Assembly (NCBI GenBank): GCA_963851245.1
Contig: CAWKOH010000003.1
Location: 124,001-188,000, forward strand
Origin: CAWKOH01 sp963851245
GTDB taxonomy: Bacteria; Actinomycetota; Acidimicrobiia; Acidimicrobiales; Palsa-688
Direction: 5' to 3'
Length of the DNA: 64,000 bases
Part shown: positions 33,852 to 43,200 of the stretch, piece after piece
Numbering within the stretch: position 1 is the stretch's first letter
How the letters are laid out: each line of letters begins with the position of its first letter
Position numbers and translations under genes: made by a program
The notes under the pieces: model-generated
Databases searched by the model: none
Seen by the model: only the letters and a program-made list of their open reading frames with translations
What the model was told of the DNA's origin: nothing

Positions 33852-34854
33852 CCGGGGGGTGGCGCCGGACCGCGGCCCGGGGGGCGCCGACCCGGCGGCG
33901 GTGGAGGCCGCACTCGGCGTGCTCGGGCCACTCGGGGATCGGGTGGTGCCGGGCGGGGCTCTGGGTCCGATGACCACCTACCGGGTCGGCGGTGCGGCCG
34001 CCGTGCTGGTAACCGCGGCCAGTTACCGGGAATTGTCGATCGTCGCTGACGCCGTGGTCGCCGGCGTTCTCCCGGTGCTGGTGCTGGGGCGAGGTTCCAA
34101 TCTCCTGGTGGCCGAAGCCGGCTTCGGCGGGATCGCCGTCGTGCTCGACGGGGTGGAGTTCGGAGCCGTATCGGCCGATGGATCGTCGGTGCGAGCCGGT
34201 GGCGCCGTGCCCCTTCCGGCCTTGGCCCGCCAGACCGTGGAGCTAGGTCTCACCGGCCTGGAGTGGGCGGTCGGCGTCCCGGGATCGGTTGGTGGCGGGG
34301 TCCGCATGAACGCCGGCGGTCACGGTTCAGACGTTGCCCACTGTTTGATCTCGTGCCGGCTGGTCGACCTCACCCGCCGGGGTGGTCCCGTGACGACCCT
34401 GGTCAACCCGGAGCTCGACTTCCGATACCGCCATTCCTCGATCGGGACCGGGCAGATCGTCACCGAAGCCGTTTTCGCCCTGGCGCCGGGGGACCGGGAA
34501 ACGGGCCGCCGCACCATCCGCCAAATCGTGCGCTGGAGGCGCGAGCATCAGCCGGGTGGGCAAAACGCCGGATCTGTCTTCACCAATCCGCCCGACGACT
34601 CTGCCGGACGGCTCATCGACGCGGCCGGCCTGAAGGGTCGACGCTGGAGAACCGCCATGGTCTCGCCAAAGCATGCCAACTTCATCCAGGCCGACCCGGG
34701 TGGTTCCTCCGACGACGTCAAGGTGCTGATCGACCAGGTCCAGGCAGAGGTCTGTCGGTTTCACGGGATCCTTCTGAGTCCTGAAGTACGCATGATCGGG
34801 TTCTCATCTAACCCTCAAATTGAGGTTGAGGGTTCGGAGGGTGGCGATGGCTGA
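33844..34854 (+). CDS. murB: UDP-N-acetylenolpyruvoylglucosamine reductase MurB
   Basis: FAD- and NADPH-dependent reduction of UDP-GlcNAc-enolpyruvate to UDP-MurNAc. 336 residues. FAD-binding LGRGSNLLVAEAGFGG and GVPGSVGGGVRMNAGGHG, the YRHSS arginine, the catalytic serine in QNAGSVFTNP, and the acid in LSPEVRMIG are all present. GTG start at 33844. Its 3' end contains a 9-bp inverted repeat just ahead of ftsQ. Confidence 0.95.
   Translation: MIDRGVAPDRGPGGADPAAVEAALGVLGPLGDRVVPGGALGPMTTYRVGGAAAVLVTAASYRELSIVADAVVAGVLPVLVLGRGSNLLVAEAGFGGIAVVLDGVEFGAVSADGSSVRAGGAVPLPALARQTVELGLTGLEWAVGVPGSVGGGVRMNAGGHGSDVAHCLISCRLVDLTRRGGPVTTLVNPELDFRYRHSSIGTGQIVTEAVFALAPGDRETGRRTIRQIVRWRREHQPGGQNAGSVFTNPPDDSAGRLIDAAGLKGRRWRTAMVSPKHANFIQADPGGSSDDVKVLIDQVQAEVCRFHGILLSPEVRMIGFSSNPQIEVEGSEGGDG
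34810..34834. promoter_or_regulatory. Inverted repeat at the murB/ftsQ junction
   Basis: AACCCTCAA and TTGAGGGTT form perfect 9-base arms around ATTGAGG, ending 12 bases before the ftsQ ATG and directly before its GGAGG. In mRNA it would make a stem just ahead of the ribosome-binding site; as DNA it could be an operator. It is AT-richer than the coding sequence around it, although it encodes part of MurB. Confidence 0.5.
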
Positions 34855-35728
34855 TGTGATCCATAGGCCCCGCATCGACCCCCGCTTCGCGCAGCGCTGG
34901 ACCGAGGTGCGTCGGGCCGAGGGCCGCCGTAGGTTGCGGATCCTGATAGGAGGGGGGTCACTGATCGTCGTGGCGCTCGTGGCCTTCGCCTCGCTCTACA
35001 CACCGCTGTTCCGTGTCCGCCACGTCCGAATCAGCGTTTCCGGATCGGTGCCCGTCTCGGAGGTGCTGGCCGTGGCCGGCCTCAACCACCAGAAGCTGAT
35101 GATCGACCTGAGTCCGGCGGCCATCGCCAGCAGACTGGACTCCGATCCACAGTTGGGAGGGGCCCGGGTGTCGAAACACTGGCCGGGCACGGTGACGATC
35201 CGGGTTTCGGCGCGCCTGCCACTCGCCAACGTGGCCCGGGCCGGCGGGGGATGGGCCACGGTCGACGCCACGGGACGGGTGCTGGCGGATCGGTCCGCTC
35301 CGGCTATGGGCCTTCCGGTGCTGCAGGGCGATGGGGTGGCACCGGCTCCCGGCCAGTGGATTACCGGCGGGCTCGGGCCGAGCGTGGTCCCGGGAACGAA
35401 AGCGGCGAAGGCCATCAACCTGAATGCGTCCTCCGACGGTGCCGACCTCCCCAGCGCCCCCGCCGCCGCTCTGGTGGTGCTCGAAGTCCTGCCGGCCCAA
35501 TTGCCGTCCGAGGTGGTGACGGTGACGGTGGGAGCGAAGGGGGTGTCGCTGGCGGTGCTGCCGGTCAACGTGGCGGCCGGCTCCATCGCGGTCGACCTCG
35601 GGGACGAGTCCCAGCTCGGCCAGAAGATGGCCGCCCTCGATGCTGTGCTGACCGAGACCAGCCTGGCCAACGTGACGTCGATCGATCTGACCGTCCCTGA
35701 CCGCCCAGCAGTCTTGACGGCGCGCTAG
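34847..35728 (+). CDS. ftsQ: Cell division protein FtsQ
   Basis: Bitopic divisome scaffold linking FtsL/FtsB to other division proteins. 293 residues from ATG 34847: a basic cytoplasmic N-terminus, one membrane helix (about 36-54), a POTRA domain (about 58-125) starting VRHVRISVSGSVPVSEVLAVAGL with NHQKLMIDLS, then the FtsQ beta domain. GGAGGGTGGCG precedes the start. There is no ftsA between it and ftsZ, as is usual in actinobacteria. Confidence 0.9.
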   Translation: MADVIHRPRIDPRFAQRWTEVRRAEGRRRLRILIGGGSLIVVALVAFASLYTPLFRVRHVRISVSGSVPVSEVLAVAGLNHQKLMIDLSPAAIASRLDSDPQLGGARVSKHWPGTVTIRVSARLPLANVARAGGGWATVDATGRVLADRSAPAMGLPVLQGDGVAPAPGQWITGGLGPSVVPGTKAAKAINLNASSDGADLPSAPAAALVVLEVLPAQLPSEVVTVTVGAKGVSLAVLPVNVAAGSIAVDLGDESQLGQKMAALDAVLTETSLANVTSIDLTVPDRPAVLTAR

Positions 35729-35761
35729 AGCGGCGGGTACTGTCTCAACCCACGCCGGAGG

Positions 35762-35807
35762 TTGACATAAATCTCTACTTCAAGTCAAGACTTTGTGGAA
35801 GAGATTT
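35762..35807 (+). promoter_or_regulatory. Putative promoter/operator upstream of ftsZ
   Basis: The 248 bases between ftsQ and ftsZ hold TTGACA (35762-35767), a good -35 hexamer, but no convincing -10 at 16-18 bases. AAATCTCT (35769-35776) and AGAGATTT (35800-35807) form an 8-bp inverted repeat with a 23-base loop. Known actinobacterial ftsZ genes have their own promoters here. A 60-codon open frame (35795-35977) has no family features and I do not count it as a gene. Confidence 0.45.
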
Positions 35808-35976
35808 TCGGGAGGATCCGCGGATCTGGCCGTACGACGTGGCACGCTCTGGTCGTTGTTTCCCTCCAAGGTCACAAGGGGCTGATCGTGGCCAACCGAT
35901 TTGGACAACAATCGATAGCTATCCATAGGCAGGGCAGGGAGACATCTGTCCTGGCGAAGCCCCCGGGAGGGTCCTG

Positions 35977-37059
35977 ATGGCCGGTACCGCCCAGAACTAC
36001 ATCGCCGTTATAAAAGTCGTCGGTATCGGCGGAGGCGGTGTCAACGCGGTCAACCGCATGATCGACGCCGGCCTGAAGGGCGTGGAGTTCATTGCCATCA
36101 ACACCGACGCCCAGGCTCTGCTGATGAGCGACGCCGACGTGAAGCTGGACATCGGCCGCCAGCTGACCCGCGGGCTGGGGGCGGGCAGCGACCCGGAGGT
36201 CGGTCGGGCGGCCGCCGAGGAGCACCGGGAAGAGATTGAGGAGGTGCTCAAAGGGGCAGATATGGTCTTCATCACCGCTGGGAAGGGTGGCGGCACCGGC
36301 ACGGGCGGAGCCCCGGTGGTCGCCGAGGTGGCCAAGTCGCTAGGCGCTCTGACCATCGGTGTCGTCACCCGCCCCTTCGGCTTCGAAGGCCGGCGCCGGT
36401 CCGTTCAGGCGGAGTCGGGCATCCAGAAGCTCAAGGAGAAGGTGGACACTCTCATCGTCATCCCCAATGACCGCCTCCTCACGGTTTCGAATGACAAGAC
36501 CTCGATGGTGAACGCGTTCAAGATGGCCGACGAGGTCCTCCTCCAGGGCGTGCAGGGCATCACGGACCTGATAACGACGCCTGGTCTGATCAACACCGAC
36601 TTCGCGGACGTCAAGATGATCATGAGCAATGCCGGGACGGCCATCATGGGTATCGGCACCGCCTCGGGCGACACCCGGGCTGTGACCGCCGCCAAGCTGG
36701 CGATCACCTCGCCCCTGCTCGAGGCGTCGATCGAAGGAGCCCGGGGCATTCTGCTCAACATCGCCGGCGGAAGCGATCTTGGCTTGTTCGAGGTCAACGA
36801 GGCCGCGGAGATCATCCACGGAGTGGCTCACCCCGACGCCAACATCATCTTCGGTCAGGTTATCGACGACTCGATGGGCGACGAGGTCAGGGTGACGGTG
36901 ATCGCAGCCGGGTTCGAGCGATGGGACGATCAAGCCGACCGGGAAAGGGCGACGTCCGGCGGGATCGGGTTGCTGGCCACTGAGCGTGAGCTACGCGAGG
37001 AGGATGAGGAGCTCGGTCTGGTCAGCGACGAGTTCGACGTGCCCGATTTCCTCAAGTAG
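35977..37059 (+). CDS. ftsZ: Cell division GTPase FtsZ
   Basis: Tubulin homologue that forms the division ring. 360 residues from ATG 35977, with GGGAGG seven bases before it. Glycine-rich loop GIGGGGVNAVNRMI, tubulin signature GGGTGTG at 104-110, synergy-loop NTDFADVKMIMSNAG, and a C-terminal conserved tail DEFDVPDFLK that binds SepF and FtsW-type partners. The linker before the tail is short (about 35 residues). Confidence 0.98.
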   Translation: MAGTAQNYIAVIKVVGIGGGGVNAVNRMIDAGLKGVEFIAINTDAQALLMSDADVKLDIGRQLTRGLGAGSDPEVGRAAAEEHREEIEEVLKGADMVFITAGKGGGTGTGGAPVVAEVAKSLGALTIGVVTRPFGFEGRRRSVQAESGIQKLKEKVDTLIVIPNDRLLTVSNDKTSMVNAFKMADEVLLQGVQGITDLITTPGLINTDFADVKMIMSNAGTAIMGIGTASGDTRAVTAAKLAITSPLLEASIEGARGILLNIAGGSDLGLFEVNEAAEIIHGVAHPDANIIFGQVIDDSMGDEVRVTVIAAGFERWDDQADRERATSGGIGLLATERELREEDEELGLVSDEFDVPDFLK

Positions 37060-37061
37060 CG

Positions 37062-37745
37062 ATGATCGCCGGGGTCGCTCCGTACCCGGCCGAGTGGGCG
37101 ATGGCCGGCGCAGCCCGGGTCTGCAGCACCGGTTGGGCCCAAGGCGATCTGGCCGGAGGCGGGCCGACCGTCGAAGCCAGGCGCCGGGCTGTGGTCGATC
37201 TGCCCTGGACCGTGTTGAAGCAGGTGCACGGGGCTCGGGTCGTGGTCGTCGAGAGCCCGGGGGGCGCCAGCGGTGAGGCGGCTGACGCCGCGGTCACCGT
37301 GGCGGCCGGAACAGCGTTGGCGGTCCTGACCGCTGACTGCGCCCCCGTCGCCATGGCCAGCCCCGAAGGGGTGCTAAGTATTGCTCACGCCGGATGGCGG
37401 GGCCTCCGGGCGGGCGTCATCGAGTCCACAGTTCAGGCCATGCGCCGCCTCGGAGCCACGAGGGTCGAGGCCGTGCTGGGCCCGTGTATCCACCGTTGTT
37501 GCTACACCTTCAGCGAGGAGGATCTGGCGGAGGTGGCGTCGCGGCTCGGTCCTCAAGTTCGTGCGGTCGATGCGAGCGGCCGGCCCGCCCTCGACCTACC
37601 GGCTGGAGTCAGGTCGGCCCTGCACGCCTCCGGCGCCACCCTCATCGACGATGCGTCGATCTGCACCGGTTGCTCGGGCCGGCACTGGTCCTGGCGGTCG
37701 GACCGGACACCGAGACGCCAGGCGATGGTGGTGTGGCGGTCGTGA
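37062..37745 (+). CDS. pgeF: Peptidoglycan editing factor PgeF (YfiH/DUF152, laccase-domain)
   Basis: 227 residues. The family has purine-nucleoside and multicopper-oxidase-like reports and, in E. coli, edits wrongly incorporated L-Ser in precursors. Metal-binding motifs are visible: KQVHGARVV (His), TADCAPV (Cys) and HAGWRG (His), followed by GPCIHRCCYTF. ATG 37062 begins two bases after the ftsZ stop; it ends in GTGA overlap with yggS. The order ftsZ-pgeF-yggS-sepF is usual in actinobacteria. Confidence 0.9.
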   Translation: MIAGVAPYPAEWAMAGAARVCSTGWAQGDLAGGGPTVEARRRAVVDLPWTVLKQVHGARVVVVESPGGASGEAADAAVTVAAGTALAVLTADCAPVAMASPEGVLSIAHAGWRGLRAGVIESTVQAMRRLGATRVEAVLGPCIHRCCYTFSEEDLAEVASRLGPQVRAVDASGRPALDLPAGVRSALHASGATLIDDASICTGCSGRHWSWRSDRTPRRQAMVVWRS

Positions 37746-38413
37746 CCGCTTGCGAGGCCGATACCGTCGCCTCGAGGCTGGAGGGAGTTCGTCGCAGGGT
37801 CGCCCACGCCGGCGGCGACCCCGAGGCGGTGCGGATCGTAGCCGTAACCAAAGGCTTCGGCCCGGAGGCGGTTGATGCGGCGGTGACCGCGGGCTTGCGC
37901 GACGTCGGCGAAAACTACGCCCAGGAGTTGGTGGCCAAAGCGGAGAGCGGAACGGCTGAGGCCAGATGGCACTTCTTGGGCCCGGTCCAGCGGAACAAGG
38001 TCCGGCGGCTGGCGCCGGTCGTACGGACCTGGCACGCCATCGACCGCATCGCCGCCGCGGAAAGCGTTGCCGAGGCCAGCCCCGGGGCCGAGATGATGGT
38101 TCAGGTCAACGTGATCGGATCGTCATCGAAGCCCGGGTGCCGTCCGGCAGATGTCGACGACCTGGTGGCGCGGTGCCGACGGCTGCCTCTCGATGTCAGC
38201 GGTCTCATGGCGATTGGTCCGGCCGGGGACGTCGAGGGAACTCGGAAGTGCTTTCGCTGGCTGGCCGATCGGGCCCGCCAACTCGGCCTGCGAGAGTTGT
38301 CCATGGGAATGAGCGACGATTACGAGATTGCGATTGCCGAGGGTGCGACCACGCTCCGTTTGGGACGAGTCATCTTTGGTCCCCGACCGGGGCGGGCGAC
38401 GGTGCAACGATAG
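37742..38413 (+). CDS. PLP homeostasis protein YggS (PLPBP)
   Basis: 223 residues, PLP-binding alanine-racemase-like barrel without known catalytic activity; controls PLP levels. The PLP lysine is in VAVTKGFGPEAV, followed by GENYAQEL, WHFLGPVQRNKV and the phosphate-binding LSMGMSDDYEIAIAEGATTLR. GTG 37742 overlaps the pgeF stop. The upstream part of the longer frame is a pgeF shadow. Confidence 0.93.
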   Translation: MTACEADTVASRLEGVRRRVAHAGGDPEAVRIVAVTKGFGPEAVDAAVTAGLRDVGENYAQELVAKAESGTAEARWHFLGPVQRNKVRRLAPVVRTWHAIDRIAAAESVAEASPGAEMMVQVNVIGSSSKPGCRPADVDDLVARCRRLPLDVSGLMAIGPAGDVEGTRKCFRWLADRARQLGLRELSMGMSDDYEIAIAEGATTLRLGRVIFGPRPGRATVQR

Positions 38414-38436
38414 GCTCGGGTTACTGGGAGGCATCT

Positions 38437-38952
38437 ATGGCATCAGGGATTCTGCACAAAGCGATGGTGTACCTGGGGCTCACCGACGACGAGTACGAGG
38501 ACTACGAGTACGAGGACGCCGCTCCGCAGCCGGGCTCCGCCCGGCGTTACGCCGAGCCTTCTGATGCCTCTGGGTCGGTTTCGGCCGTCCGTCCGGTCAC
38601 GCGAGAAGCAGGTGACCCGTCCAACGGGGTGACGGTGACGCCTCGACCGGCTGTGGTGCGACCGATTACGCCGATGCACGGGGCCAAGGTGCATGTAGTC
38701 GCCCCCTCGAGATTTGCGGACGCCCAGGAGATCGGTGATCGGTTCAAGAACGGCCAGCCGGTCATTGTCAACCTCCAGGCCAACGACAGGGAGCTAGCCC
38801 GCCGGATGATCGACTTCTGCAGCGGGGTGACATACGCGTTGTCAGGCAGCATGGACAAAGTCGCCGATCAGGTATTTCTTCTCACCCCGTCCAACGTCGA
38901 GGTGTCAGCCGAGGAGAAGAGGAGGCTCCAGGAGCGGGGCTACCGGTCCTGA
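38437..38952 (+). CDS. sepF: Cell division protein SepF
   Basis: FtsZ membrane anchor used where FtsA is missing. 171 residues from ATG 38437, GGGAGG upstream. The N-terminal amphipathic MASGILHKAMVYLGL helix is followed by an acidic DDEYEDYEYED linker, a variable stretch, and the SepF core (about 85-155) with VVAPSRFADAQEIGDRFKNG and VNLQANDRELARRMIDFCSG. Confidence 0.95.
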   Translation: MASGILHKAMVYLGLTDDEYEDYEYEDAAPQPGSARRYAEPSDASGSVSAVRPVTREAGDPSNGVTVTPRPAVVRPITPMHGAKVHVVAPSRFADAQEIGDRFKNGQPVIVNLQANDRELARRMIDFCSGVTYALSGSMDKVADQVFLLTPSNVEVSAEEKRRLQERGYRS

Positions 38953-38962
38953 CCGTCGACCC

Positions 38963-39232
38963 GTGAGCTTCCATGGGAGCAATCCCTTATACGACCTCGG
39001 CCAGATCTATCTGCTCATCATGCTCGTACGAGCCGTGCTGAGCTGGTTCCCCTACAGCCACGATTCCCCACTGAACCCGGTCCGCCGGGTGGTGTTCACC
39101 CTGACCGAGCCGGTCCTGGCCCCGTTTCGCCGGATAATTCCGCCTGTGGGGATGCTCGACCTGTCCTTCCTGGTCGCATTCATCGTCGTGTATCTGGTCG
39201 TCAACTTCGTCTTTGCCCGCATACCGATTTGA
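38963..39232 (+). CDS. YggT family membrane protein
   Basis: 89 residues with two hydrophobic segments (about 11-29 and 66-85) and the YggT loop LTEPVLAPFRRIIPPVGMLDLS between them. GTG start at 38963, ten bases after sepF. The family sits beside sepF in most Gram-positive dcw clusters; its role in division or turgor is not settled. Confidence 0.9.
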   Translation: MSFHGSNPLYDLGQIYLLIMLVRAVLSWFPYSHDSPLNPVRRVVFTLTEPVLAPFRRIIPPVGMLDLSFLVAFIVVYLVVNFVFARIPI

Positions 39233-39295
39233 GCTGGCGAAGCCATCTGGGTCGGGGTACGCGAGGGCCCATTCGGGCCGAAGTACCATAGGGCC

Positions 39296-40230
39296 ATGGA
39301 GGTCTCCCCGAAGGCGCTGCGTGAGGTCGAGTTTCGCGAGAAGATGCGCGGCTATCACCCCGAGGACGTCGATCAGTTCCTCGAACAGGTCGCCGCCGGG
39401 ATCGAGGTCCTGCAGGATCGGCTCCGGCAGGCCGTCGACCGAGCCCAGCGGGCGGAAGCCGCTGCGGCCGAAGCCGGCGGCACCGACGACACCCTCCGTA
39501 AGACGCTCGTGCTCGCCCAGCGCACCGCCGATCTGGCGGTGCAAGAGGCACGCGAACAGGCCTCACGCATCCTCGCCAGCGCCGAGCAACAAGCTCAGGC
39601 CATCCTGGCCGAAGCGGAGGAAAGGGGTCGGGAGACGCTCGAGGACACTATCGCCGAGTGCAAAGCGGAGTTGAGCCGGCTCGAATCGTCGCGGGCCCAA
39701 GCCCAGCAAGACGTCGAGAGCCTCCAGCGCTGGCTGGACGAGCACAAAGCCCATCTGCACGCCTCCCTGTCCGAAGCCGTGGCCGCGGTCGAGCGGATCG
39801 GGGTCCTGTGGCCGGCTCCGAGCACCCGCCCGCTCGACACCGGGCGCGCCCCGATAGGTACGACCCCGTCGACGGTGCCGCCGGGCGTGGTGGCATCCCC
39901 CGTCTCGGACCCGAGCGGGCCAGGTGTGTCCATAGGATCGGTAACCCCGATGTCCCCCGGGCCCGGGCCCGAGCAACCCGAGCCCGAGACGCTTATGTGG
40001 GCCCCCGGGGAAGTCGAACGCGTTCGGCCGGCGAAGGCCCGTCCGGGTACGAGGCTGGCTCCGCCGGGGAGCAGGGTGCCCCGCCGCGAGCCCCTCAGTC
40101 CCGGGCCGAGTCGGCGGCGTCGGCCTCCGGTCTGGGATCGGACGAGCAAGCGCTCGATGATTTCTTCGACGACAACGATGAGTTCGGCGACGAGCGTCGC
40201 TTCGGGGGCAGGCTTCGCCGGCGGCGTTAG
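39296..40230 (+). CDS. divIVA: DivIVA/Wag31-like polar growth protein, frameshifted
   Basis: Curvature-sensing coiled-coil protein that recruits growth or division machinery. The DivIVA N-terminal motif is clear: VEFREKMRGYHPEDVDQFLEQVA, followed by a long coiled coil (to about residue 160) and a Pro-rich region. As written the frame runs past 40230 into antisense ileS. If the four G at 40066-40069 were five, it would read APPGEQGAPPRAPQSRAE and end in ALDDFFDDNDEFGDERRFGG plus basic residues at 40230, an acidic-then-basic end that suits the family. I therefore take 40230 as the end. It is convergent with ileS. Confidence 0.83.
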
Positions 40231-40254
40231 CCGGCACTGTCGACCCGGGCCGGA

Positions 40255-43200
40255 TCAATCACCTGCGGATTTCGCGATCCGTATCGACACGGGGGTGCCG
40301 TCAGCCAGTTCGGTGCGGTGCCAACCCTCCCCGCGGTTCTCCCTGGCCCACAGCATCTTGACGGCCAAGACCTGCTCGGCGATCCAGTCGTGGTGGGCAT
40401 CCCAGGCTGCCTTGGCATCGGGGCCACCGGAGACCTCCAGCACGATCCGGTCGGTGACCTGAAACCCAGCATCGCGCCTCATTTGCTGGACCTCGCGTAC
40501 TAGGTCCCGGCTGCGCCCCTCGACAGCCAGATCCGCGGTGACCTCGGTGTCCACCACCACGACCAAGGCGTCTCCCCCGAGCGCTCTGGTGGTGGCTTCG
40601 TTCACCGGGGTGACCAGCATCTCGAACTCGCCGGCTAGAAGGACGCTGTCACCGACCCGCGCCTGCCCCCCGTCCATCAGCTCCCAGTCTCCTCTCTTGG
40701 CCGCCGCGGCTGCCGCCTGGATCGCTGGCCCCAGCCGAGGGGCCGCCACCTTGAAGTTGACCGTCAACCGGCTCGACGCGAACCTTTCGGGGTCGGCCTC
40801 CAGTGAGACCGTCCGGACATTGACCTCGTCCTCGATAAGTGCTCGGAAAGGAGCCAGGCGGTCGGTCCCGGGCCCGGCCACTGTGAGGGAGTTGAGGGGC
40901 AGGCGGGCCCGCAGGCCATTGGCCTTGCGGACCGAGTGGGCCGCTGAGCACACCTCCCTCACCATGTCCATGTCCGAGATGAGCTCCGGGTCGGCCGGGA
41001 GCGACGCCGGGTCCGGCCAGTCGGCGAGGTGGATGGACTCCGACTCCTCGGCACGCGTAAGGCCCTGCCAGATCGACTCCGCTACCAGCGGCAGAAGGGG
41101 GGCGGCGGCCCGGCACAGCACCTCCAGCACGGTGCCGAGGGTGTCGAAGGCGTCCTGCGTAAGGCTCTCATTTTCTTCGCCGGTCCCCCAGAACCGATCG
41201 CGGCTGCGTCGGATGTACCAGTTGGTGAGGACGTCGAGGAACCCTTCGATGGCGCCGCAAGCGGCCGACAGGTCGTACCGATCCATCGCCTCGCTCGTGG
41301 CTTCGACCACTTGTCGCAACTTCGCCAGCACGTACCGGTCCAGAGTCCCGTCCGCCGTGGTCTGTCCCAGGCGGGCCACCCGGCCGTCGGCGTTGGCGTA
41401 CAGGGAGAAGAAGTACCAGGCGTTCCACAACGGGAGCAGGGCGGAGCGGGCCGCGCCCCTGATGCCCTTTTCGTCGGCGACCATGTCGCCGCCGCGCAGC
41501 ACCGGCGACGACATGAGGAACCAGCGCATGGCGTCGGCGCCGTGCATCTCGAACATGGCTTCGGGATCGGGGTAGTTGCGCAATCGCTTGGACATCTTCT
41601 GGCCGTCGTCGCCGAGGAGGATCCCGTGCGTCAGGCACCTCTTGAATGCCGGGCGATCGAACAGCGCCACCGCCAGCACGTGGAGCGTGTAGAACCAGCC
41701 CCGGGTCTGGCCGATGTACTCGACGATGAAGTCGCCCGGAAAATGATCCTCGAACCACTCTCGGTTCTCGAACGGGTAGTGCACCTGGGCGAAGGGCATG
41801 GAACCGGACTCGAACCAGCAGTCGAGGACATCGGTGACGCGCCGCATCGTCGACTGCCCGGTCGGGTCGTCGGGGTTGGGGCGGGTGAGCTCGTCGACAG
41901 CCGGGCGATGCAGATCGGTGGGACGCACGCCGAAGTCCCGCTCCAACTCGTCGAGGCTCCCGTAGACATCCATCCTCGGGTAACGAGGATCGTCGCTCTT
42001 CCATACCGGGATAGGCGATCCCCAGTAGCGGTTGCGAGAGATGGACCAGTCCCGGGCGTTCTCGAGCCACTTGCCGAACGACCCGTCCCGGACGTGCTCC
42101 GGTATCCATGTGATCGCCTGGTTGCAGTCAAGGAGCCGGTCCTTGATAGCCGTGACCTTCACGAACCATGACGTGACAGCCCGGTAGACGAGGGGCGTGT
42201 CCGTACGCCAGCAGTGGGGGTAGGAATGCACGTAGGAGTCTGAACGGATCAAAGCACCCTGATGTCGCAAGGCCCTGATGACCGGCTGGTTGGCTTCGAA
42301 GACCTGCAGCCCCTCGAAATCGGGCACCTCCGACGTGAAGCGGGTCCGGTCGTCGACCGGGCACACCACCGGGATGCCCGCCGCCGCGCAGACGATCTGG
42401 TCGTCCTCACCGAACCCGGGAGCCAGGTGGACAACCCCGCTACCTTCCGCGGTCGTGACGAAGTCCGCAGAGAGCACGACGAAGGCGTTCTCCACCGACT
42501 CGAAGTAGGGGAAGAGGGGCCGGTACCGGCGACCCACCAGATCCCGCCCGGCGATCGTTCCCATCACCGTGGCGCCCTCCAGCTGCTTCTCGTAACCGGC
42601 CACGGTGTCGGCGCCGAGGAGGAAGCGGGTGCCGTCCCGCTCGAACACGGTGTAGGCAACCTCCGGCCCCACGGCCAGGGCCAGATTGGACGGCAGGGTC
42701 CAGGGTGTCGTCGTCCAGACCCATACCTGGGTGGCGCCGGCGACCACCTCGGGTCCTGTCGTGGAAGGCTCGAGGGTGAAGGCCACAGTGACGGCCGGGT
42801 CCTGGCGGTCCCGGTAGGCGTCGTCCTGGCGCGTCTCGGAATTGGAGAGTGGTGTTTCGCACTCCCAGCAATAAGGGAGGACCCGATAGTCCTCGTACAT
42901 GAGGCCCTGTTCCCAGAGCCGCTTGATGGCCCACATGACGCTCTCCATATAGGAGAGATCCATCGTCTTGTAGTCGTTGGCAAAGTCCACCCACCGCGCC
43001 TGACGGGTTACATAACGCTCCCATTCCTGCGTGTAGCGCAGGACCGAAGTGCGGCAATAGTCGTTGAACCGGCCGATCCCGAACTCGGTGATGGGGCCGC
43101 GCCCGGATACTCCCAGCTCCTTCTCGGCCTCGGTCTCCGCCGGCAGGCCATGGCAATCCCATCCGAAGCGGCGCTCTACCCGCTGCCCCCTCATGGTGCG

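Noticed and set aside
35795..35977. 60-codon frame between ftsQ and ftsZ
   Set aside because: No recognisable motif, poor start context and overlap with the ftsZ ribosome-binding region; better read as leader.
40230..40462. C-terminal continuation of divIVA into antisense ileS
   Set aside because: The frame ending at 40230 after a one-base correction has a family-like acidic/basic end; the continuation is an ileS shadow.
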